Positions 1 to 6,792 of a DNA stretch of 43,818 bases are shown piece after piece; within the stretch, counting starts at the first letter, position 1, and each line of letters starts with the position of its first letter. A program made the position numbers and the translations under genes. The notes below the pieces were generated by a model. The model was not told the DNA's origin. It searched no databases and was given only the letters and a program-made list of their open reading frames with translations. The DNA is taken from the NCBI RefSeq assembly GCF_002029255.1, contig NZ_MZGT01000046.1, forward strand, positions 1-43,818, in the 5' to 3' direction. Origin of the DNA: Clostridium chromiireducens (GTDB lineage: Bacteria > Bacillota > Clostridia > Clostridiales > Clostridiaceae).

Positions 1-2
1 GT

Positions 3-977
3 ATAAATTATATTGAGGATTATAATATCTATTCATTGTACCTAATATTATTAAGAATTTTTATTCAATCAGCGTTACTTCCTATAATATATTTGTATTT
101 CCGAAATCCATATAAAAAAATGTTAAAATCAATATCTAATAACCTAATAGGTATAATATCTTTTTACACTATTGCAATTTTTTTGTTTTTAAGTAATTAT
201 TATGACTTTTATAATGATCGTGTGGAGTTATATTCGGGTTTTAATAGTATATTAAATGTAATTATCATTATAGTATCATATATAGTAGTTTTCATTGCTA
301 TTTGGTCTATAAACAAAAATATGGAACTAGAATATAAAGTTAAAATTATAGATACTCAAGTAGAATTACAAAAACAAAATTACAAAAATCTACATAAATC
401 TATTGAAAATTATTATGCATTTAAACATGATATAAGGCATCATGCTTTAGTAATGAAATCAATGATGGATACGAAAAACTATATAGAAGCCGCAGAATAC
501 ATGGAGAAATTTACTGAGAATGAAATATTCGAAAATGTGGTAAAACTATGTAATAATTTTACTGTAGATTCGATTTTAAAACATTATATTAGTATTGCAA
601 TGAAGAACAATATTGAGTTTAAGGTTAATCTAAATATACCAGAAAATATTAATATAGATAATATTGACTTATCTATTGTTATAGGTAATTGTATTGAAAA
701 TGCTATTGAAGCATGTAACAATATTAAGGATAAAAGCAAAAAGTACATTAATATAAATGCTGAAATTAAGGGATTTCAATTAATAGTTAAGATTAAAAAT
801 AGCTTTAATGGACAAGTCATAAAAGACGGCAAGGTTATAAAAACAAGTAAAAATGGAGAAGGACATGGCATTGGTTTATCCAATATTAGAAATGTAACTG
901 AAAAATATAATGGTTATTTAAATATTAAGCATGATGATAAGGAATTTGAAGTAGATATTATTATGAATTATAACTAA
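3..977 (+). CDS. GHKL sensor histidine kinase, AgrC/VirS-like (5' end outside window)
   Basis: Membrane sensor kinase that would phosphorylate the response regulator encoded 10 bp downstream. The reading frame is open to the left edge; the first start-like codon inside is TTG at 36, so the gene is 5'-truncated by the window. Counting from that TTG, hydrophobic segments lie near residues 1-20, 35-53 and 70-92, then a dimerisation helix with the phosphoacceptor motif FKHDIRHH (His131), the N box GNCIENAIEA (about 218-227) and the G box GEGHGIGLSNI (about 274-284). This order is that of the HPK10/AgrC group, which usually senses peptides. No AgrB-type processing protease is visible; one could lie to the left. 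Confidence 0.9.
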   Translation: MNYIEDYNIYSLYLILLRIFIQSALLPIIYLYFRNPYKKMLKSISNNLIGIISFYTIAIFLFLSNYYDFYNDRVELYSGFNSILNVIIIIVSYIVVFIAIWSINKNMELEYKVKIIDTQVELQKQNYKNLHKSIENYYAFKHDIRHHALVMKSMMDTKNYIEAAEYMEKFTENEIFENVVKLCNNFTVDSILKHYISIAMKNNIEFKVNLNIPENINIDNIDLSIVIGNCIENAIEACNNIKDKSKKYININAEIKGFQLIVKIKNSFNGQVIKDGKVIKTSKNGEGHGIGLSNIRNVTEKYNGYLNIKHDDKEFEVDIIMNYN

Positions 978-999
978 GGCAAATAAGGTGAGGATAGAT

Positions 1000-1719
1000 A
1001 TGATAAATATAGCAATTTGTGATGATATTATAGAAGAACTTGAGACAATCTCTTCTTATGTATCAAATAATATTAAAGAATTAGATATACCTTTTAAAAT
1101 AAGCTCCTTTAGTGAAGGACAAGATCTTCTTGAACACATAAATTCATCTAAACAGAACTTTGACATAATATTTTTAGATGTTTATATGAAATTTTCTAAT
1201 GGGATTGATATTGCAAGGAGAATAAGGGACTTTGATAAAGAATGTAAGATTATATTTATAACTTCTTCAAAAGAGCATGCTGTAGATAGTTATGATGTAA
1301 GCGCTCTTCATTATATTTTAAAGCCAATAAATGAAGAAAAACTAACTAATGCTATCAAAATAGCTATAGAAAGTTTAACTAAAGAAAATAAACACTTTGT
1401 TATTATGAATAAAAAAGGAAACTATAGAATTTCATATAAAGATATTTTATATGCAGAAAGTAAAGCAAGAATCGTGAATATATATTTGAAATCAAGTGAG
1501 GTCATTAGTTTTTATTCAAAGCTTGAAGATTTTTTTCAAAGTCTTAAGGATGAAAGATTTCTTAGGTGTCATAAGAGCTTTGTTGTAAATATGGATTATA
1601 TTTTAAAGATAGAAAATAATTGTGCTTTTATGTGCAATAACATAATTATACCTATAACGAGTTCTAATATGACATTAATAAAGGAAAAGTACTTTAATTA
1701 TTTACTGAAAGAAGTATAA
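1000..1719 (+). CDS. LytTR-family response regulator (AgrA/VirR-like)
   Basis: Response regulator of 239 residues. The N-terminal receiver domain has the acidic pair at 8-9 (ICDD), the phosphoacceptor Asp60 (IIFLDVYM) and the conserved Lys108 (YILKPI). The C-terminal half, from about residue 135, is a LytTR DNA-binding domain (YKDILYAES, RCHKSFVVNM). A GTG at 988 is also in frame, but AAGGTGAGG at 986-993 is correctly spaced for the ATG at 1000. Partner of the kinase immediately upstream. The tandem repeat 100 bp downstream is the natural candidate target. Confidence 0.92.
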   Translation: MINIAICDDIIEELETISSYVSNNIKELDIPFKISSFSEGQDLLEHINSSKQNFDIIFLDVYMKFSNGIDIARRIRDFDKECKIIFITSSKEHAVDSYDVSALHYILKPINEEKLTNAIKIAIESLTKENKHFVIMNKKGNYRISYKDILYAESKARIVNIYLKSSEVISFYSKLEDFFQSLKDERFLRCHKSFVVNMDYILKIENNCAFMCNNIIIPITSSNMTLIKEKYFNYLLKEV

Positions 1720-1822
1720 AAAGATAGGCATATATGAGTAATATACATCATGTATGCTTTTTTTGCATAAAAATGAGCTGTGAACTAATTATTTAGTGCG
1801 ACAGCCCTATGTTTTTTCGCAT

Positions 1823-1859
1823 GTTTTTACATTTTAAGCCTTAGTTTTTACATCGATAG
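1823..1859 (+). promoter_or_regulatory. Tandem VirR-box/AgrA-like LytTR binding site
   Basis: The 10-mer GTTTTTACAT occurs at 1823-1832 and again at 1844-1853, a period of 21 bp (two helical turns). The second copy is preceded by TTA, close to the VirR-box consensus CCCAGTTNTNCAC of C. perfringens. LytTR regulators bind pairs of direct repeats with this period just upstream of a weak -35. The nearest -10-like hexamers are TATGAT (1876-1881) and TATATT (1881-1886), with no good -35, as expected for an activated promoter. Confidence 0.55.
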
Positions 1860-1870
1860 TGTATATACGC

Positions 1871-1911
1871 TTATTTATGATATATTTTTAGTAATGATCT
1901 ATCATAAATAA
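1871..1911. repeat. 12-bp perfect inverted repeat in the leader of the peptide/minDE segment
   Basis: TTATTTATGATA (1871-1882) is repeated in inverse complement as TATCATAAATAA (1900-1911), with a 17-nt loop. It sits between the LytTR-type repeats and the GGGGGAG ribosome binding site, so it could be an operator overlapping the -10 or an RNA hairpin at the 5' end of the transcript. Confidence 0.5.
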
Positions 1912-1929
1912 ATAAGGGGGAGATTTATT

Positions 1930-1977
1930 TGCCAAACAGATTGAATTTAGTTATAGAATTTGAAAAAAAGATTTAAT
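1930..1977 (+). CDS. Possible 15-codon leader ORF
   Basis: A TTG codon follows the strong purine run AAGGGGGAG by about 8 nt. Reading from it gives a 15-residue peptide beginning PNRLNLV after the start and ending EKKI. It is the first translatable unit behind the putative LytTR-controlled promoter. Nothing in the sequence proves translation. It could be a leader peptide, a decayed gene start, or chance. Confidence 0.3.
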
Positions 1978-2055
1978 AATTATTAAGTTAATTAAAGAAT
2001 TAATTATAGAAAGAAAAAAGCAGATATTTAATTTTATATAAGGAGATGTATTTTT

Positions 2056-2172
2056 ATGGTTAATAAAATTGTTAGCAGGTTATCAATTCGTCAAGCTAAT
2101 GTAATTTACAAATTTTTTAAAATTGGTTTTATATTTCATAATGGACAAGGCGCTCCATTTATAGAAGACTAG
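2056..2172 (+). CDS. Small 38-residue peptide, candidate signal precursor
   Basis: ATG preceded by AAGGAGATGTATTTTT, one of the better ribosome binding sites here. The product begins MVNKIVSRLS, has a basic/amphipathic first half, a hydrophobic middle (FFKIGFIF) and an acidic tail ending GQGAPFIED. That layout resembles AgrD-type precursors (amphipathic helix, short core, charged tail). It lacks the Cys or Ser needed in the core for a thiolactone/lactone ring, so it is not a canonical AgrD. It lies downstream of the sensor/regulator pair and 67 bp before minD. Function unknown; a linear signal peptide or a small regulatory protein is possible. Confidence 0.5.
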   Translation: MVNKIVSRLSIRQANVIYKFFKIGFIFHNGQGAPFIED

Positions 2173-2239
2173 TTTTAAAAATAGCTTAAGGTATTAGGAA
2201 TTCTTTTGAGAGGTTGATTCTTTTAGGAGGTTAAATATT

Positions 2240-3034
2240 ATGGGTGAGGTTATTGTAATAACATCAGGTAAAGGTGGAGTCGGAAAAACTACTAATACAG
2301 CTAATATTGGTACCGCACTTGCGGAGATTGGCAAAAAAGTTGCATTAGTTGATGGTGACACTGGACTTAGAAATTTAGATATACTTATGGGGCTTGAAAA
2401 TCGAATTGTTTATAATCTTTTTGATGTAATAGAAAGGAAGTGTAGTTTAAAACAAGCATTAATAAAAGATAAAAAATATGAAAACCTATATTTGCTTTCA
2501 ACAGCACAAACAAAAAATAAAAATGATATGAAACCTGAACAAATGCTTAAATTAATTAATGAACTTAGGTGCGATTTTGATTATATATTAATAGATAGTC
2601 CCGCAGGAATTGAACAAGGTTTTGAAAATGCTGCAATCGCAGCAGATAGAGCAATAGTTGTAGTAAATCCAGAAGTTACTTCAATAAGAGATGCTGATAG
2701 AGTTCTTGGGATGCTTAAAAATAAAGGAATTAAGAGTCATGTTATAGTTAATAGGATTGATTATGAAATGGTTAAAAATGGAGATATGCTAGATGTAGAA
2801 GATATAGTTGATAGCTTAGAAATAGAGCTTATAGGTATAGTTCCAAGTGATAAAGCAATAACGATATCTACAAATAGAGGAAAACCCATCACATTAAATG
2901 AAGATTCTAAGGTGGGAAGAGCTTTTAAAGAAATAGCTATAAGAATAACAGGAAAAGAAGTTTCTTTTGAATTTTATAAGGAAAATGATAGTGGATTTAC
3001 TGATGTAATTAAGAAATTGTTTGCTTATAGGTAG
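2240..3034 (+). CDS. minD: Septum-site determining ATPase MinD (paralogue without MinC)
   Basis: ParA/MinD-type ATPase of 264 residues. The deviant Walker A motif KGGVGKTT is at 11-18, the switch region includes VDGDTGLRNLD (37-47), Walker B-like YILIDSPAG follows, and the last 15 residues (GFTDVIKKLF) form the amphipathic membrane-targeting helix typical of MinD. AGGAGG at 2226-2231 precedes the ATG. minE follows by 12 bp. The usual clostridial minCDE lies with mreBCD and has minC; here minC is absent and the neighbours are signalling genes, so this is probably an extra copy. It should oscillate or polarise at the membrane with MinE. Its physiological target here is unknown. Confidence 0.93.
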   Translation: MGEVIVITSGKGGVGKTTNTANIGTALAEIGKKVALVDGDTGLRNLDILMGLENRIVYNLFDVIERKCSLKQALIKDKKYENLYLLSTAQTKNKNDMKPEQMLKLINELRCDFDYILIDSPAGIEQGFENAAIAADRAIVVVNPEVTSIRDADRVLGMLKNKGIKSHVIVNRIDYEMVKNGDMLDVEDIVDSLEIELIGIVPSDKAITISTNRGKPITLNEDSKVGRAFKEIAIRITGKEVSFEFYKENDSGFTDVIKKLFAYR

Positions 3035-3046
3035 GAGGTATATTCG

Positions 3047-3298
3047 ATGAAAAATATTAATAATAAAGTATCTTCAAAAGATTTAGCAAATAAGAGACTA
3101 AAAGTTATATTAATTCATGATAGAGCTTGCTTAGATGATAATTTTTTAGAAACAATAAAAAGTGAAATAATGAATATTATTGCTAAGTATGTTCGGATAA
3201 ATAATTCACAAGTAGAAGTTAAATTAATTACCAATGATATAGAAGAAGGCAAATCACCAGTGCTAGTTGCTAATATTCCAATTAACAACTATAATTAA
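3047..3298 (+). CDS. minE: MinE cell-division topological specificity factor
   Basis: 83 residues, the normal MinE length. The anti-MinCD/contact region (ANKRLKVILIHDR, about 14-26) is followed by the topological-specificity domain (ETIKSEIMNIIAKYV, VEVKL, and the C-terminal VANIPI). GGAGGT at 3034-3039 precedes the ATG and overlaps the minD stop region, indicating one operon. It stimulates the MinD ATPase. Together with the neighbouring minD it forms a complete DE pair. Confidence 0.9.
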   Translation: MKNINNKVSSKDLANKRLKVILIHDRACLDDNFLETIKSEIMNIIAKYVRINNSQVEVKLITNDIEEGKSPVLVANIPINNYN

Positions 3299-3426
3299 TA
3301 ACCTTTTAGAAAACTACATAAATTATCGTTCATAGAAAGATTTTAATAGAGATTTTTCACAATACATAAGGCGATGGCAGAAATAAATCCATTGCAGAAA
3401 TCCGTAATATTTTGGGAAAATATATA

Positions 3427-3470
3427 AATGAATATCGTTCATTGACAAATGAATAATATTCATTTATAAT
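3427..3470 (+). promoter_or_regulatory. Sigma-A promoter with two TetR-type dyads
   Basis: TTGACA (3442-3447) and TATAAT (3465-3470) are separated by exactly 17 nt. Two dyads AATGAA-N5-TTCATT occupy 3427-3443 and 3448-3464, a period of 21 bp. One ends inside the -35 and the other fills the spacer, an ideal arrangement for autorepression by the downstream TetR. Confidence 0.75.
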
Positions 3471-3493
3471 CCTAAATATGGAAGGTGATTTGC

Positions 3494-4069
3494 TTGAGAA
3501 CAATTAAACCAATTGATGAAAGACGACAGGAAATATTAGATGGCGCTATGAAGCTTTTTAGTGAAAAAGGGTATGATAGAACATCTATTTCAGATATTTC
3601 TAAGTTTTTAGGAATATCCCAAGGCTTGTGTTATAGATACTTTAAATCAAAGGAAGAAATATTTGAAAGTGCAATTGATGAATATGCGAGTAATATAGCT
3701 GATGAAATAATAAAGGTTATAAAATCTCCACATATGTCTATCGAAGATAAAATTTCAAGTAAGTGGAATTTTTATGATTTGGAGAAAAGAGAGGATTCAT
3801 ACTATAAGGTTTTTCATAGAGAAAATGCTAGACCTTTACATGATCGTATGTCTATAAATATTTGCAGAAAAGTTACTCCATATATTCAGGAAGAAATAGA
3901 AAAGGAAATTTTTAATGGAAAATTAAAAGTTCCTGATTCAGCAATGTTAGCCTCTTTTTGTGTATATGGACAGTTAGGAATATTACTTGATACAAGTATA
4001 AATGATAAGATAAGAACTAAAAGAATTAGCGAATTTCTATTAGATTTAATAGGAAGATATAAAACGTAA
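3494..4069 (+). CDS. TetR/AcrR-family transcriptional regulator
   Basis: One-component repressor of about 191 residues. The N-terminal HTH matches the family well (ERRQEILDGAMKLFSEKGYDRTSISDISKFLGISQGLCYRYFKSKEEIF). The C-terminal ligand domain is not assignable. GTG at 3485 is in frame, but the GAAGGTG Shine-Dalgarno at 3481-3487 fits TTG at 3494. Its promoter carries two copies of AATGAA-N5-TTCATT, and a third copy lies before the methyltransferase downstream, so it probably represses itself and that two-gene operon. Confidence 0.88.
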   Translation: MRTIKPIDERRQEILDGAMKLFSEKGYDRTSISDISKFLGISQGLCYRYFKSKEEIFESAIDEYASNIADEIIKVIKSPHMSIEDKISSKWNFYDLEKREDSYYKVFHRENARPLHDRMSINICRKVTPYIQEEIEKEIFNGKLKVPDSAMLASFCVYGQLGILLDTSINDKIRTKRISEFLLDLIGRYKT

Positions 4070-4098
4070 AAAGTAATAAATATTAGAAATTACATAAA

Positions 4099-4116
4099 AG
4101 TCCCCATATGGGGACT
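4099..4116. repeat. Perfect 18-bp palindrome downstream of the TetR gene
   Basis: AGTCCCCATATGGGGACT is fully self-complementary. It lies between the TetR stop and the methyltransferase promoter. There is no T-tract behind it, so it is a weak terminator candidate; it may be another protein-binding site. Confidence 0.45.
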
Positions 4117-4131
4117 AAATATTGCAAATAA

Positions 4132-4150
4132 AATGAATGAAATTCATTCA
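4132..4150. promoter_or_regulatory. Third TetR-type dyad, before the methyltransferase
   Basis: AATGAA-TGAAA-TTCATT at 4132-4148 has the same arms and spacing as the two dyads at the TetR promoter. It extends to the palindrome-like TGAATGAAATTCATTCA (4134-4150). TTGCAA at 4122-4127 could be the -35. Confidence 0.6.
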
Positions 4151-4178
4151 ATATAGGAATTAAAAGGAGGAATAAATC

Positions 4179-4784
4179 ATGAAAGAAGAAAAAGAAAAAT
4201 CAATTAAACATTTTAACAGTACTGCAGGAGAGTATGACAGTTCGTTTGACGGCAGATTTGTAAAGGTAATGTATGAGCCTTTATTAGATGAGTTAGATAA
4301 AAATGTAGAAGGTAAATTACTTGATGTTGGTTGTGGCACAGGAAATATTCTTTGTAAATTAGTAAATGGAAAAAGGGAGCTATTTGGAATTGATTTGTCC
4401 GAAAACATGGTAAGAGAATGTAGTAAAAGGATGGAAGATAGTGCAGAAATAAAAGTTTCAGATGCAGAACATATGCCATATAAAGATAATTTCTTTGATG
4501 TATTAATTTGTAATGCATCCTTTCACCATTACCCACATCCAGAAGAAGTATTAAAGGAAATGAAACGAGTTCTTAAAAGTGGAGGAAGGTTATTGATTGG
4601 AGAAGGCTATGCAATACAACCTTTTAGAGCGATTCTTAATTTATCATTTCATTTTTCGGATAGCGGTGATTTTAAAAGCTATGGTAAACATGAATTTATT
4701 AGAATGTTAGAAGATAATGGGTTTAAAATTGATGAAGTGAAAAAAACCAGTAATCGTACAATATTGTATATTGCTAAAGCATAA
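4179..4784 (+). CDS. Class I SAM-dependent methyltransferase (Methyltransf_11 type)
   Basis: 201-residue Rossmann-fold methyltransferase. Motif I LLDVGCGTG is at 47-55, the acidic motif II (LFGID) follows, then DAEHMPYKDNFFDVLICNASFHHYPHPEEVLKE with the usual post-I/motif IV pattern, and LKSGGRLLIGE. AAAGGAGG at 4163-4170 precedes the ATG. The substrate cannot be told from sequence; the family includes ubiquinone/menaquinone and small-molecule methyltransferases. It is followed by a membrane protein gene after 14 bp and is likely controlled by the upstream TetR. Confidence 0.88.
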   Translation: MKEEKEKSIKHFNSTAGEYDSSFDGRFVKVMYEPLLDELDKNVEGKLLDVGCGTGNILCKLVNGKRELFGIDLSENMVRECSKRMEDSAEIKVSDAEHMPYKDNFFDVLICNASFHHYPHPEEVLKEMKRVLKSGGRLLIGEGYAIQPFRAILNLSFHFSDSGDFKSYGKHEFIRMLEDNGFKIDEVKKTSNRTILYIAKA

Positions 4785-4798
4785 GAAAGGATAATAAT

Positions 4799-5281
4799 AT
4801 GAAAAGAAAAATAGGAATGTTTGAAGTATCTGTTATTTTATTTTTTTATATTTTACCTACAATTAGCATAATAATAAATTTGATGATTAGAGGGGACAAG
4901 TTAATAGTTGAAACTATTATAAAATGGGTTGTTTTTTGGGGAATTGGATTAAGATTATTCACATGTGGTTTAAAACAAGCTCTTCAACCTAGGTTTACTG
5001 CAAATGATATATTTGGCTCATATGATGAAAAAGCATATCCAATTGTTAGAGAATTAGGCTTTGCTAATATTTGTATAGGGATCTGTGGAATAGTATCACT
5101 TTTTAATGAAAAATTTAGAATTGCAGCTATAATGATTGGAGGATTATATTATCTATTAGCATTACTTCAACATATCTTTCGGAAACAGAAAAATGCAACT
5201 GAAGTATTTGTAACAATAACAGATTTATCAATATTTCTTGAGATTTGTGTTCCAGCTTTATATTTTTTAATATTTAAATAG
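4799..5281 (+). CDS. Small four-helix membrane protein (DUF6790-like)
   Basis: 160 residues with hydrophobic segments near 8-28, 42-60, 90-125 and 140-158, no signal peptide and no catalytic motif. The pattern RELGFANICIGICGI and a later LYYLLALLQHIFR resembles the DUF6790 group of small membrane proteins; that assignment is from memory of the pattern and is tentative. It is co-directional with the methyltransferase and shares its operon. Confidence 0.7.
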   Translation: MKRKIGMFEVSVILFFYILPTISIIINLMIRGDKLIVETIIKWVVFWGIGLRLFTCGLKQALQPRFTANDIFGSYDEKAYPIVRELGFANICIGICGIVSLFNEKFRIAAIMIGGLYYLLALLQHIFRKQKNATEVFVTITDLSIFLEICVPALYFLIFK

Positions 5282-5351
5282 TGTTAAGTTTACTTTTATA
5301 TTTTCTTTATTTTTCATTGCAAGTATTTGCAGCGCGGCCACCGACAGACAA

Positions 5352-5393
5352 AGGGTACACGCCGAGATACATGTAAAAAGAGGTAACTTGATG
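5352..5393 (+). repeat. Left terminal inverted repeat of the Tn3-like element
   Basis: Starts AGGGTACACGCCGAGATAC and continues ATGTAAAAAGAG, then GTAACTTGATG. It matches the inverse complement of 9574-9615 at 38 of 42 positions. Confidence 0.85.
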
Positions 5394-5419
5394 TATATAT
5401 TTTACAATTTTAATTATAA

Positions 5420-6001
5420 TCATCTAAACCCCTCATGCTGCTTGACTAATTTATAGAAAGTATTTTTCTTTAAGTTTAACTCTTCCATGGCTTTTACTGC
5501 AGTTATTGTATATATTTCTAGCCAGTTTGGAGGAAAATTAATATTTGGTTTTCCTAAATGTTTTCCTTTTTCTTTTGCGGCTACAATACCTTCAGCTTGT
5601 CGTAATTTTATTTTTAACCTTTCCTGTTCTGCCATTGTAGCTAAAACTTCAATTAATAAATTATTAATCATATCCAATAGCCACTCTTGACCTTGCTGTA
5701 TATCCATCATAGTTGTTGGAATGTCTAATATTTTAAGTCTAACCCCTTCATTTTTAAAGTATTCGAGCTCTTGCTTAATTTGCTGCTTATTCCTTCCTAA
5801 ACGATCTAATGATTTAATATATATAATATCTCCGACTTGTGCAACTTTTCTAAGTAGTTAGTATTGCGGTTTATCAAAATCTTTACCACTTTGTTTTTCT
5901 GTAAAAATAAATCTATTATCAACATACTTTTCAAGTTCTATTAATTGTCTATCTAAATTTTGTTCTTTAGTGCTAACTCTACAATATCCATAAATTCTCA
6001 T
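5420..6001 (-). pseudogene. tnpR: Tn3-type serine resolvase interrupted by one stop codon
   Basis: Read on the minus strand from ATG 5999-6001 (GGAGG 11 nt upstream): the resolvase domain starts MRIYGYCRVSTKEQN, with catalytic Ser in CRVST, followed by RQLIELEKYVDNRFIFTEKQSGKDFDKPQY. A TAA at 5858-5860 then interrupts the frame, which continues without shift through LLRKVAQVGDII, the SLDRLGRN motif, TMAEQERLKIKLRQAEGI and a C-terminal HTH. The family consensus at the stop is YQLLR, so a single CAA to TAA change explains it. About 193 residues if restored, a normal length. Confidence 0.88.
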
Positions 6002-6073
6002 TTGTGCTTTATCCTCCAAAGTATTTTTAAGATTATTATACAAAGTTATTTTAAAAAGTATATATTATTTATT

Positions 6074-6148
6074 AAACGTTTATAAATAATTTTGTATACT
6101 TTAATAAACGTAAATTAAATGAAAAAATAGTTATCCTAAAAGGTATAC
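6074..6148. promoter_or_regulatory. Candidate res/resolvase promoter region
   Basis: Directly upstream of the resolvase start, the arms AAACGTTTAT (6074-6083) and ATAAACGT (6104-6111) face each other around GTATAC. Tn3 resolvases bind such dyads in the res site next to their own gene. The assignment rests on position and symmetry only. Confidence 0.4.
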
Positions 6149-6245
6149 GTTTTTATACATTATAGGATGTGACCAAGATTCATGTAAAACACTCATATAA
6201 GATATTATATACCAATTATGAAAACAGTTATCCTAAAAGGTATAC
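6129..6245 (+). repeat. Two identical 20-bp direct repeats
   Basis: AGTTATCCTAAAAGGTATAC occurs at 6129-6148 and 6226-6245, 97 bp apart, both followed by a T-rich stretch. They lie between the resolvase promoter and the cargo genes and may be res accessory sites or the scar of an insertion. Confidence 0.6.
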
Positions 6246-6278
6246 TTTTCTATTCAATTCAGCCATTGCTTTTCAGTA

Positions 6279-6392
6279 CAGGATACTCTTAATGGTATTA
6301 CCCATGTTAAAGAAATCTTCCGGTCCGAATTTAGTACTATCACTTTTTTGGGGTTAGCATATTTTAATCCTTCACTTGAGGTATTAATTTAA
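6279..6392 (+). pseudogene. Possible coding remnant of unknown family
   Basis: An open frame without a start reads ITHVKEIFRSEFSTITFLG and ends NPSLEVLI before TAA at 6390-6392. It has protein-like composition and lies between the 20-bp repeats and the tautomerase leader. I cannot name the family. Confidence 0.25.
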
Positions 6393-6411
6393 TAAAATTT
6401 CAAAAAATGTT

Positions 6412-6467
6412 GCTACAGAAAAAGTATCATGCTACAATATCAGTAGCAAGCTACTTTTTTTGTAGCT
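6412..6467 (+). promoter_or_regulatory. Structured leader: terminator and competing hairpin before the tautomerase
   Basis: AAAAAGTA (6419-6426) and TGCTAC (6430-6435) pair with GTAGCA (6443-6448) and TACTTTTT (6452-6459) to make a terminator-like hairpin with a T run. AGCTAC (6449-6454) can instead pair with GTAGCT (6462-6467). A further GCTAC is at 6412-6416. The pairings exclude each other, as in attenuators. The gene start is 38 bp downstream. Confidence 0.5.
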
Positions 6468-6504
6468 CGCATATTAAATATACATATTAGAAAGAGGTGC
6501 AGTT

Positions 6505-6699
6505 ATGCCAGTAATTACGATGAAAATGAAAAAAACTCAGCCAGAAAAGAAAAAGGAATTGATTGAGAAATTAACTTCTGCAGCTGTTGAAGTTACCAAT
6601 TCTCCAGCAAGCGCTTTTACTGTTTTTATTGAAGAATATGATCCTGATAGTATTGGTATCGGTGGTCAGACATTGCTTGAAAAATCAGCTAACAAATAA
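6505..6699 (+). CDS. 4-oxalocrotonate tautomerase-like protein
   Basis: 64 residues, the length of 4-OT monomers. The protein starts MPVITMKM, so Pro2 becomes the N-terminal catalytic base after Met removal. It keeps the family layout (KKKELIEKLTSAAVEV, FTVFIEEYDPDSIGIGG). Such enzymes interconvert enol and keto acids and work as hexamers in the cytoplasm. AAAGAGGTG at 6491-6499 precedes the start. First of three cargo genes of the Tn3-like element, with HxlR and nitroreductase genes following, so a redox or electrophile-detoxification role is plausible but inferred. Confidence 0.88.
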   Translation: MPVITMKMKKTQPEKKKELIEKLTSAAVEVTNSPASAFTVFIEEYDPDSIGIGGQTLLEKSANK

Positions 6700-6792
6700 G
6701 ATAAAAATACTTAAGTTCATCGCTTTTCTATAACGAGTGAGAAGCATTTCAAAAAATTTATATTGAAAGATATTTCTTAAGGAGGAATTACT

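Noticed and set aside
2056..2172. Canonical AgrD autoinducer precursor
   Set aside because: No Cys or Ser in the core segment and no AgrB in the window; kept only as a small peptide of unknown role.
4099..4116. Terminator of the TetR gene
   Set aside because: The palindrome lacks a T-tract and a loop; listed as a repeat instead.
5282..5351. Continuation of the interrupted GntR gene on the left side of the transposon
   Set aside because: The inverse complement gives no frame with convincing GntR helix residues; similarity to a PSVRELA-type motif was too weak.
6169..6357. 62-codon ORF in the transposon
   Set aside because: No ribosome binding site, low-complexity composition, and it overlaps the repeated 20-mer; another frame looks more protein-like.
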